From Klebsormidium nitens (lineage: Eukaryota; Streptophyta; Klebsormidiophyceae; Klebsormidiales; Klebsormidiaceae), in the NCBI GenBank assembly GCA_000708835.1, contig DF237692.1, forward strand, positions 1-38,299: a DNA stretch of 38,299 nt, read 5' to 3'. Every line of letters begins with the position of its first letter. The stretch's first letter is position 1. The notes beneath the pieces are model-generated. The model saw only the letters and a list, made by a program, of their open reading frames with translations. It searched no databases and was not told where the DNA came from. This document shows, piece by piece, positions 10,601-20,300 of this stretch. The position numbers and the translations under genes were made by a program.

Positions 10601-11790
10601 GTTCCTCTTATATCTCTGCTTTTAACAAAGAATGAGTAGGAACGCTGGACAGCGAGGGTGATGCAACCAGTCACGTACCCCCGACCTGAGCAGTTCGTAA
10701 CCAGAGGGATCACCCTGCCATGTGCGAGTCACTTTCTTCAAAAGCAGCGGCTGGTCTCCGACTTGATAAGCTACCTACTCGTTCCAAAAGCGAGACGTTT
10801 TAAGTCGTTCTTCTCGTCTGCCTGTGTGTCACACCTGTTTGAAAGCACGGCTGTTTCACGACTTGACAAGTGGCCAGGAAACAGGGTCTGAACCTGTTTG
10901 AGACAAATTCTTTGTCGGGCTCGTCTCTTGTCTGCGTTTGGAAGCTCCTCCACGCCTGCTCGCCTCGAAAACCATACCTTAGTAGAGCACACCTTTGTCG
11001 AGCAAGTTTTCATCCCTGGAAGTTCCTTGACGCCTGTGCACGACAGAAGCCGGAGGAGAAGCGGCCGCGCTAGCAGTTTGGTCGAGTCGCTCAGCCTGCT
11101 CTCAAACGCCCGGAAGGGGGGTTCGTCGCTCATGGTCGAGCGTGGAACTGGCGCGGCAAGCCACCGGAAAGACGCAGACGAGAGTTTTTTGCCGGCGTTG
11201 GCCGACAGCCTGATTGCGGAGGAGGCAGCCAAGGCGCGGGGCGGGGAGAGTCAACCGGCCGCCACTTTGAACCCAAGGTGAGGCCCCGGACTGGCGTCGT
11301 GGAGAAGGTTGAGCGCATAGGTCTATCAGCGAAAACCGTGCGCTTTGTAATCAGTGGCAGCAAGACTGCTGGCGGAAGTGTAATGTTCCCGGCAAAAGCT
11401 TGGATGTGATCCCGGTTTTTTAGCACAATGTTAAGACATGGAGTGGTGAGTTCTTGTGATGAGGTGCAAAGGGCAACATGCCCACGGCATCTTACAGAAT
11501 ATACTATGTCGCACGCCGTAGGATTCGCGCTGTGGGAAATCTGACGTTCCCGAATGCGAGTGATGTGGAGCACCACAAAGCTCTCGCCTACGCTGTGCCC
11601 AATCTCAAGCCTCGGGGGCCTTAAACTGCTCGTCCGACCCAACTTCTGCGAAGATTAACTGTTGTGGCTTTTTTGCAGCGTGGGGGCAAATTGGACTGCA
11701 GAAGAAAAACAGGAGCACTACGAGCAGGCGGTCTTGCGTGCCCAGTTCGTTCAAGGATTAGTCATATCCACTCTCCTCAAGGATAGCTAA
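7653..11790 (+). CDS. Di19: Di19-family zinc-finger protein (five exons)
   Basis: Exons 7653-7776, 9638-9789, 10346-10423, 11042-11277 and 11679-11790 join in frame to a 233-residue protein, close to the usual Di19 size. Residues about 62-84 hold the first zinc site (C64-x2-C67, then C77, H79, H84). Residues 94-113 hold the second (C94-x2-C97 ... H108, H113). A basic RSRRRSGR stretch follows at about 120. The C-terminus FVQGLVISTLLKDS matches the conserved Di19_C end. Di19 proteins are nuclear and act in drought, salt and light responses in land plants (established); the role in this organism is inferred. Intron 3 (10424-11041) starts with ATATCCTC and ends in AC, so it reads as a U12-type intron. 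Exon 1 is less conserved and is joined across an 1861-bp intron; a small extra exon inside that intron cannot be excluded. The gene is convergent with RPN7. Confidence 0.85.
10424..11041 (+). other. U12-type AT-AC intron in Di19
   Basis: No GT donor fits between the second zinc-finger exon and the basic-region exon. Instead the exon ends TTCTCTAGG and the intron begins ATATCCTC, matching the minor-spliceosome 5' site ATATCCTT at seven of eight bases. Near the 3' end, TTCCTTGAC at 11023-11031 matches the U12 branch-site consensus TTCCTTRAC. The candidate branch A at 11030 is 11 bases before the terminal AC at 11041. Both sides are phase 0 and the join HVQFSR-DRSRRRSGR is colinear with Di19 proteins. 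Confidence 0.85.
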
Positions 11791-12510
11791 TCTGCAAGGG
11801 AACTGCACTTGCAAAGTAGCATGATGCAGGCAATTTTTGATTCCTTGTCAACAGTAGGTTGCTGTAGGTGTCATCTACGTAACCTGCCGTCCCTATCATC
11901 GTGCTTGTATATAGTAAAAGTAGTGCCGAGTCAGAATCTGTTTCATTATTCGGGCCGCTGGGATCGGATATGTAAACAACTTGCAGATCATTTGTGAGCT
12001 GTGAATGCACATGTCGCTGACATGCATGCACATAGAGTTGCCTCTGTTTTTTTCTAGATTGTGAGTCTTTCTCACTCTCCGAAGTGATGTATACATTCGC
12101 ACATCCGAACCGGCCATGCCTTTCATAACTTAGTACAGCCCGGCCCACTATTTCTAGATGTGCGGACGGCACATGCGTTGACTGCGGCCACACGGAGATG
12201 CTTGCAGTACCGCCGGCTATATGCCTTCGCACCTTGTACGTTGGACGACATCCCATGTTCAGTGATGATGGCAGCACATCGCCAGCAAAGACTCATGCAC
12301 GCACAACATGCCACTAGGTCCGGAACTCGCAGCCTGTAACCTGTTATTTGCAAACATTAAGTGCAGGCGCACGGGCCGCACTGCTGGTCATAGACCTCCC
12401 ATGCATGATGCTGTAATCAACGCCTGTGTATGTACCCAAGATATCGAAGACACATATGCATCGAGAGCTCGCACCCCTAAATTGCTTGTGCGACAAGTTC
12501 GTTAACCTGT
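11791..12510. other. Convergent intergenic region Di19 / RPN7
   Basis: About 720 bp between two stop codons on opposite strands. It should contain both 3' UTRs. Open frames here have no recognisable domain, and I see no repeat or RNA gene. Confidence 0.5.
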
Positions 12511-15500
12511 TCAAAGATCTATAACTCGAGACAGCTTCTGAATTCTATTTAGCAGAAGGTCGCCCTGCTTAATGGTAGACTGATAAAGAGCATTCTTCGC
12601 ATCTGGCCTGTTCGTCTCCAGGACACCGCTGACTTTGTCAATCTTCGCATTTAGCCGCCCCGACGCTATGAAATGTGAGATCTCGCTGCAGCCAAAGACG
12701 ATGCAACCAGGTCAACTTGGTTCAAGCAACAGTACGAAGAGTCGGACAGGAGTCAAGGTGTGCTTATCTTCGAAGTTCCAGATACTCCAATCGGAAACAT
12801 TAGCAAATCAGTCCCAGGCGTCATAAAGATGAAGGGCAACGTCATGCAATGATGGCAAATGAGCATGTCTTTTTAACGAGCAAGACAGACTTTGTGCAGT
12901 ACACGCGTCTTACTGCCAAAATCCACAAGAAGCAAAGGTGCAAGGCTAGAGCATGCATTATCGAACAAGTTCACGCTCGCCCCTCGTCATTCAAGCAATC
13001 AAATGAAGGACGGCCAGACAAAAAGAGGAACTAGTCTCGGGCACACAACCAGCTCCTGCCCATGCTATACCTCTTCAGCCACAAAGCTAAGAAGAAAACT
13101 CAAATCCTAAGCACAAACGCGGATACAAAACTCCACGTGCGAAAGCCACGTGGCGCGCTGAGACGGCTCACCTATCGAGGAACTCCACGCTGACCCCGAA
13201 GCGGCCATTACGTCAAGCGTGACTCTTGTACGACTCAAGGAAAGCACAGACATAAGACCAAGCCTCCAATATACGGAAGACACGTGGCACGCTGAGAAGG
13301 CTCACCTGTCGAGGAAGTCCACGCTGACCCCGAAGGACCCCGCCGCGTACGATTTAAGGAAAGCACAGACGGAAGACGAAGCCTCCAATAAGCGGAAGAC
13401 ACGTGGCTCACCTATCCAGAAAGTCCACGCTGACCCCGAAGGACCCCGCCATCGCGTCGAGCGTGACGCTCTTGTACGACTCGAGGAACTGCGTGTACGC
13501 GATCACGCGCACCTCACGCATGTAGTAGTGGTAGTGCGGACTCAGGTAGCGGTCCCGCCGGACGTCGTCCGTCAGGGGCGCTGCAGGGTGGACACGTGGC
13601 AATGGGTGAGGAGCCAAGGGGGACACGTGGCAAGCGGGCGGGGATTCGGGAGAGGCTAAGCGTTTGCAGGGCAGGAAGGCTTGCGTTGCCGGAGTCAGAT
13701 TGGACCGGGCAGGAATCAGCGCGAAGATGCTGAGGGCCACTTTTCTGATGCGGGACGCCGCTTCAATGCAGATTAGCATAGATCGGCGAGAATGCTCTAG
13801 TTGCTACGATTGGTCTAAAAGTCAGACCTCAATTTCACAAAAGGCTCCTCAATCGCCTCGCCTGGGACAACAAAAGAGCCGAGCCTCACCAAAAGCGCTG
13901 AAGAACTCTTTGTACTGCGTGTCGTAGAGCGCGTTCAGGAACTGGGACAGGTGCGGCCACTCCCCAATGACCGCCAGAATCTCGGGCGCGTCCACCACCT
14001 GCACGGTGAGTGGATGTCGTCAGCTGACCGCAGGCTGACGATAGCAAAGCGTCGGCCCTCGGATTGGCATCTTGGGCGCGTATACAGCTTGCGCAGTATG
14101 CAGCAAGCGTCAATCCAGAATGAAGGGCGAACGCATCGCGCTCATCTTGTGCAACTTGGATTCGAAGGTGGGCACTCTTGGACAGTGTCAAGTTCCCCCG
14201 TCCTTGCTCTTAAGCTGGGTTACTGTCTTGCCTTCCAAGATAGTGGATGCCTCCGCATTCATCGGTCGACTAAGCTATTGATCTACGTTTACTAGTTGAG
14301 AAGCGATCATGCACCTTGGCAGGTTGCTGCAGTGCACCCTACTCCAGACCGCTGCAGCAATGTTACCGCCTCAGAAACGCCAAAGCAAGTATACGATAAA
14401 GAATTACAAGTTGACTTTCAAGCAGACTCAAACGCAGTGCCTTCAATCTTCGCCTTGAGGTTGACTCGCTTGAGTGCAATCTGGCCGGTAAGAACGGTGT
14501 AAAACGATGAGGGTCTTGTAGCAAAAGAACATGCTCTCGCCTCTGCCGCATGTAAGATTCTCGAGCCTTTGCTAGGCTACCCCAACCTTGCATGCAAAAT
14601 CTCAATGCAATCTGATCATTCGTGATGCGTCCTATCGAGAAGTGTACCTTTGCCTTGAGGTCGACTCGCTTGAGTGTGATTAGGCTGGTGAGGACGGTGT
14701 AGAAGATGAAGGTCTTGTAGGGGAAGAGCTCGGTGGCCGTGAAGGTGGCGATGGAGTCGAGGAAGAGGTCGGCGGCTTTTTTGAAGTTGCGCGTCGCCAG
14801 GTGGTACAACCCCTCGTACACCTTGAGCCGGTTCTTGCGCTCCCAGTCGCCGCCCGACGCAAACAGGCTGACGGAAATTAAGCACATAATAGTTGTTGAA
14901 TTTTCTTCACTTAGCTAGATAATGCAAACGCTGAAGAGCAGAAGGGGAGTTGTGAACGGAGAAACAGCCCCTCACACACCTTGAGCTGGTTCTTGCGCTC
15001 CCGGTTGCCGCCCGGCACAAACAGGCTGGCGAAAGTTTCGTGTCCTGATTCAATCTCCGCTTTTGTGTCTTGGAGCTAAGCTCAGCGGACAAGTGTGTTG
15101 ACAAAACACGAAAAGCAGTTTCTGATTTCCTTTTTGTAATCAGGTGCGATGATCGTACTACCTGCATGAAGCCAAGCTCGAATGAAACCGGATATAATGA
15201 GGACTGGTTGGAATATAATTAGGAAACAAAAGTTCTGACCGGACTACCTGCTCGAAGCCAAGCACAAAGCAAACTCACATCTTTGCCTTCTCCACGCTCT
15301 TGGAAACGAGGTCGAAGTCCAGCTCGAAGAACCCAAGGCGCAGGATGTGAAACACCAGGTCCATCTTCTGGCCCACCGCAATGGTCTTCTCCTCAGTCAG
15401 GTTCATCTGAGCGAGCGCTTTCTCCTGCAGGGGTGCCACATGAAGCCCTTCCATCAAGCTCCAACCATTGTGCTATGGTCAACAGTACTGCTTCCGCATG

Positions 15501-16813
15501 TCGGTGGTGACTTTGAAATCAAGCCTGGCATAGCGCTCCTACTGCTGTCTACCCTGCGAATTGCAACAAACTACTGACTCCATCATTTGCCCCTGTGGCA
15601 CCATAACAGGCTCTTTGTTGACGTTTAGCCTAGACGTGATGACAGGTGCAATGACTTTGGAAAGATGTCTTGCCACGGCGGCCGAGTAACATGATCTACT
15701 CTCTGCATCTGCAGTACGATTGAAAGCATCTGCGCTCACCTTGTTGCCAATCCGGATGTAAAACATGGCCTTCTCTAGAAGCGCCTCTCGCACTTCGCTC
15801 TCCCCAAGGTTCTCTTCTGCGTCCTTGATCCTGTCAGAATCAAAGACATGATGAGTACCACAAAGCAATCAAGCTCTGATTGACAGCGGCGTGCTCCTGT
15901 AAGGATCAACCTATGCCACCAAATCGTATGGAAGCCAAAATCTGATACTTGCTTGCGCTCGGTGCTCGGTTCTATTTAGTTCAACAAATAGCACCTGCGT
16001 TGCACTGCGTTGCAGTTGCTAGATAGCCCCAATCTCAGACGCTTTGCTCATGGCAAGCGCCACCGAAATGACCAGCGGGCTGCAAATCACGAGTATAGCC
16101 CCTGCGGATCTGCACCACCCAGCTCCCAGCTGTCACTAACAATTGAAGAAAGCTGTGGCTCAGCAAGGACTTACTTCTCATCGATCTTCTTCTCGTCCTC
16201 TGCATTTCTTTCCCTGAGCTTTTTGACAAACTCCTTGTCTACCGACCAACCAAAATCAGCTACCGCCTTTTCATAGATGTCCACCAGACCTGTACAGAAA
16301 CAACCCGCAGTACTTTGAGATGCAATTCTGATTCTTCGATGGCGAGCTCTGGCTCAACGCGTCACCTAGTTCAAACCGGAAGGTCCCTAAGTAGACTGCA
16401 CCCCAAGCCATTTGGCTAGCACTCAATCTGCAAAGGAAAGGGTGATTTGTGCTATCACCACCTGGTCGCTGGCAGATGTTCCATAGAGCTTCAAGCAATC
16501 TTTCAATAGGAGCGACCATCCTTGATATGAAGTCGCAGTCTCCATTCAAACAAGATCAATCGATGACCCAACAACATGTGCTCGGACTGTCAAAGCGCTT
16601 GCCCCTCAAAAGTATCTTTTGAGCTGCGGCCATCGCAGGCGAGTCAGACAACCAAATCGCGAAAGGTGATAGCGCACCATCCTTTTCCACCGCCGCAAGT
16701 ACCTCCTCCTTATACTTATGCTTTTCGATGTCAGGTGTATCAGGCACGCTCAATAGGAAGAGGGTCTCCGCCAGTTCGAGCTTAGAATCCTGCGGCAACT
16801 CCTCTTCCGCCAT
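12511..16813 (-). CDS. RPN7: 26S proteasome regulatory subunit RPN7 (PSMD6), nine exons
   Basis: Minus-strand exons 16813-16678, 16539-16462, 16289-16175, 15830-15740, 15424-15279, 14867-14648, 13998-13890, 13580-13412 and 12685-12511 join in phase to 412 residues; the family is usually about 385-390. Recognisable blocks in order: PDIEK near the N-terminus, [49 protein letters not shown], the PCI-domain stretch [10 protein letters not shown] then FLESYKS, and a C-terminal [13 protein letters not shown]7 is a PCI-domain scaffold of the proteasome lid, in cytosol and nucleus (established). Exon 2 (from 16539) carries a few more residues than the family and is the least certain exon. Introns beside exons 6, 7 and 8 contain decayed copies of exon edges. 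The start ATG at 16813 faces the METTL4-like gene across 519 bp. Confidence 0.92.
13160..13411 (-). repeat. Decayed tandem copies of the RPN7 exon 8 end and donor
   Basis: Two extra copies of the 3' end of exon 8 (residues FGVSVxFLD plus donor GTGAG) lie inside the following intron. Copied exon edges sit near 13171-13260 and 13302-13370. The true edge is at 13412. Each copy keeps the donor-like CACCTATCGAGGAA or CACCTGTCGAGGAA form (plus strand) and the block CCACGCTGACCCCGAAG. Upstream exon sequence (FLESYKS) is present but carries small deletions that break the frame. Confidence 0.85.
14060..14104 (-). repeat. Possible decayed copy of the RPN7 exon 7 acceptor
   Basis: On the minus strand, CAAGCTGTATACGCGCCCAA resembles the true acceptor and exon start CAGGTGGTGGACGCGCCCGA at 14000-13981. 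The match is short, so this copy is the weakest of the set. Confidence 0.4.
14445..14535 (-). repeat. Decayed copy of the RPN7 exon 6 3' end
   Basis: This stretch resembles the end of exon 6 (true end 14648). The plus-strand block GCCTTGAGGTTGACTCGCTT here matches GCCTTGAGGTCGACTCGCTT in the exon, followed by a recognisable copy of the FYTVLT region. It lies in the intron downstream of the exon, about 200 bp from the true donor. The copied donor itself has decayed. Confidence 0.8.
14965..15036 (-). repeat. Copy of the RPN7 exon 6 acceptor and 5' end
   Basis: Upstream of the true acceptor (14868/14867) is a second acceptor CGCCAG followed by a frame-intact copy of the exon start. It reads [16 protein letters not shown], where the true exon reads [16 protein letters not shown]. 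It ends at a possible donor AAG|GTGTGT. It could serve as a 49-nt cryptic exon but lacks the rest of exon 6. Confidence 0.8.
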
Positions 16814-17332
16814 GCTTGCCTAGTGCCGCTGCCGAGATCCTTCCAACCGCTCGTCCGCACAATCTGCTTCAACTACAAACTGTTTCAATCAGCAGATTTG
16901 TCGACTTTTCTCGACTGGAGCACAAGAAGGGCGCTAATAGTATTAGTAAAAGCCTCCAAAAAGCATGTAGCTTCTCAAGAGTCAAGGGCCAGAAGTTTAA
17001 AACTTTTGAGTATTGAAGTTACAAGTTCAACTTCCGAGTTCCAGCGCTCTTCCAGGCTGAGCTCCGCATACTGTGAAATAGCTCAGAAACTTGCTGCCGT
17101 CGATGCTTTGGCCTCTTGATCCGACCGTCAAATTAGCTCAATCGTCTTTGCAGGTCAAACCCTCTGCTAATACGCACCGTCGATTCAATAAACTAGAAGC
17201 GGCACACCTTCGTCCGTCGGGCCAGTGCAGAGGGATCGCACAGAATGGGGCAGCTAGGCAGAAACTTGAAGACAAGCTCGGGCTGTGGCTTGTTTTTCCT
17301 GTGCGCTTTGCGTCAGTTGGTGCTTTGACATC
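16814..17332. promoter_or_regulatory. Divergent promoter region RPN7 / METTL4-like
   Basis: The two start codons face away from each other across 519 bp, so both promoters and 5' UTRs must fit here. I see no TATA box at a convincing distance and no repeated operator-like motif. A shared bidirectional promoter is inferred from spacing only. Confidence 0.45.
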
Positions 17333-20300
17333 ATGGCCCTTGTGCTTGGGAAAGAGGACGGCGTCTGGATTGACTCTCCACGGGAGGCAAGTAAGCAGTA
17401 TGATCTTTTCGAGCTTGCCGCGTTCCGATATTTCGCCCGCAAAAAACCAATTCCCAGTCAAACTGGAGGGCCTTGCAATGGAGAAGATACGTCCTCTTCT
17501 ATGGTGCCCAGCCAAGCGAGCTCCAGTCATCAAATAGGTGGGTTCAGAACTAGCAATGAGGACTTGCAAGCAGCACTTGAATTATGGGGAACACACAGTC
17601 AACGTTTAAAGAGCCCTTGAAAGGGATCAGTTTCTTCACGTCATGGTCAACATTTCTATGCTGCGACGTAGAGGTGGTGCGTTATGATGTCGCGAGATAA
17701 TACAATCAAAGGCTCCAACAAAAGCTAATGCTGTTCCTCAAATGCCGACGATGCTCTCCTGTTTGCAAGAGAACTTCTGCAAGAAAGCAACAGCTATCCT
17801 TTTTTCTGAAACTACAGTCCAGACAGGATCAATTGGCTTCTGAGTAAGGTGACATGGCGTTTGCAGTTCTTCGTGAAGAAGGCCCAGGACTTAATACCAC
17901 CACGGAAGGAATTGCCAGAAACAGAAAAAGGAAAAGGAAAACAAGGAGCACATACACTCCAAACACCAAAGAAGTGGCAGCAAAAGCCAGACATGAGGTA
18001 AGATTACACTTCAAGCTCTTATGGAGCCATCTCACGAAGCCTACTGCATATCAGTGGGCAAGCACTTCGAAGCCACATGGATCCGACCTTGGTTTCTTCG
18101 GCTCCAAACTGTCCAAGGACTTTCAAGTTGACTGTAAGATGAGGGACAATGGAGGGCCGGCTGCCACCTGCTCGCAGAAAAGTGGCTTTTCTATCACGAG
18201 TTGTGGACCTTATCATGATGTCGGTGCTGTCAGCAATTTCCTTCTTCGATGCATCATCGCTTTGAGCCCTGTAGAGTTGTCCAGTCTGAAACATGTCCGC
18301 ATATCTCCAGTGCTGTGAAGCTCCATGCGCTCAACTCCCTGTCCTTGTGGCCTCAGGCGATCCGTCCGTTCATCCTGGCTGCTTACGAAGCCTTCGGACA
18401 GCGGCTAGCTGATGGCAGCCTGCCTAGAAGTTGGATCCAGCCTGCAAGCTCAGAACCTGAAATGGGAGACGAGGATGTCGACTTCGTTGCTCTTGCTGGC
18501 GTCTGGCAAGCGGACTTGGCTGAGATCGTCTTCCAAGACTCCGAAGGTGACTATGCTTCTCTGGAACAAATGGTTGTTATCTTCCTTTACCTGTGTTCTG
18601 TCCTTGCACGGATGCTGAGCAATCTTTTGGACGATATTGCTGACCTGGCCCTCCCACTTTAGATTTTGTCAATTGATAGTCTTGAAGCTCCCGGTGGAAT
18701 GAAGTAGGTTTAAGCTTCCAAGCCAACTTTTGAAGTTTGCTTTACTCGCTCCTTTTGGCAGAGCACTTCCCGCTGTTCAACGCTCTTGTTAGGAACGATT
18801 GCGCTTCCGAAGTACTGGCGGCCTGTATGGGCCACACCTTTCTTCTCCCGAAAAGGTCAGCATTCCTCTTGGTGAGCCGTATCGTCGTATTATAACCTGG
18901 GATACGCTATGCATATGCTATTTGGATTGCAAAGCACACAGCCTTATGTCAGACCGCTTCCTTCAATCGTGGAGGTCGAATAGATAAAGCAGCGGGCATC
19001 GAACAAAGGCAGAAGCCCTTCTGAAGGCCGTTTCACTTACAGGAGTCTCGTCTGTTACAAGCTGCCACGCTCATTCGACGTGCTCATCTTGCTTCAATGT
19101 GGAAGTTGAACCTGCCTTGTTGTGCCCGGTGCACTTTCAAGAAAGTGTTCCTGTTCGACCTCAGGAAGTACGGAAAGAACAACACATTGGTGACGTCTAA
19201 AACACGCCAGTTTTGGGCGCTCACCTCCAAGGGCAGCCTACCGTGGTTTCTGACTTCCGTGCAAGCCTCTCGCTTCAAGGATTTGATCCGCTGGCTTGAT
19301 CTGACCGGCTTACTTGCGAACCCCCCTTTGTGGCGCTCAAAAACAGGCGCGCTAAAAGGACTGCTGCTGTGTGTCAAAGAAGCACGCTAAAATCTGCTCT
19401 GACGGCCCTCTTTGTCCGGTTCAATGCAGTCTGACTTCAGCCGTCTGAGCCCGCTTATACCAGGTAGGCTGCCGCACCCCTTTTGCCATAGGGTCATCGT
19501 TGGTCGCTTTCAGCACCCTTTCAGTATAAGCGCCAGCAGGAAACGGCTTTTGTCACTCACAGAACCTTGTAAATTGCGAGTCTCTTTGTCGTCTGTATCC
19601 ACGAAGGATTTGCGAGGCTGTAGTCAAATCCACTGCAGAAATTGGTAGGCCGTTCGTAGAAAGCATGGGCACCAACTTGTTTTCAGGAGTGTTGCGCCAC
19701 TGTCGGATGGCTACCCTTCCTCGTTGTACGTGTTCTCCTTTGGAGCTACGTGAATGGACTATCAGATTGCGCGTGTGCCCTCATGCAACTTGAGTCGAAC
19801 AGTCGATATCCGGTCCTCAGTCTCCGTCCAGATCACCATCCAGATTGGTGACCTCGTGGGTTGGGGCTAAGCTTGAGCTCGGACCGCCACGGCATCCGTG
19901 CCTCCATACCACTTCTTTTCTCATTTGACCGCTGAAAAGGAGGTTCTATCACGTACGTAAAGGGCTAGAAAGCTGGTGCGTCGGTCACGAAAATCCCCAG
20001 AGGAGCTAGTCTTGATCAGGCCCCAAAAGTTGACTCAGATAACTGAAGTGCGGAAAAGAGTTGCCCACTTACCCTCCTCGCTTTGCTGACCGCAGCAACA
20101 AGAAGCGAGGGCTATGACATCATCCTGCTGGACCCTCCCTGGGAGAACAAAAGCGTGCAGAGGCAGGCCACGTGAGTCTGGTCGCTGTAGCCATCTCTGC
20201 TGCGGATCGCGGGGTTTACATTACTCGTGTGCGAGTGCGCGCCGGTTCGTCCGTCTTGTTTACTCATTTTGCGGAGATATAGCACTGAGGAAAAGATACA

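Noticed and set aside
19097-19390. 97-codon plus-strand frame inside the METTL4-like gene (FLFDLRKYG) as an exon
   Set aside because: It superficially resembles the expected FLxSD motif, but no acceptor puts it in phase. The short exon at 19430-19463 (SDFSRLSPLIP) fits phase and conservation instead.
19687-19725. Candidate METTL4-like exon after TTTTCAG
   Set aside because: It has good splice sites, but its phase is incompatible with the DPPW exon at 20096, while exon 19430-19463 joins directly.
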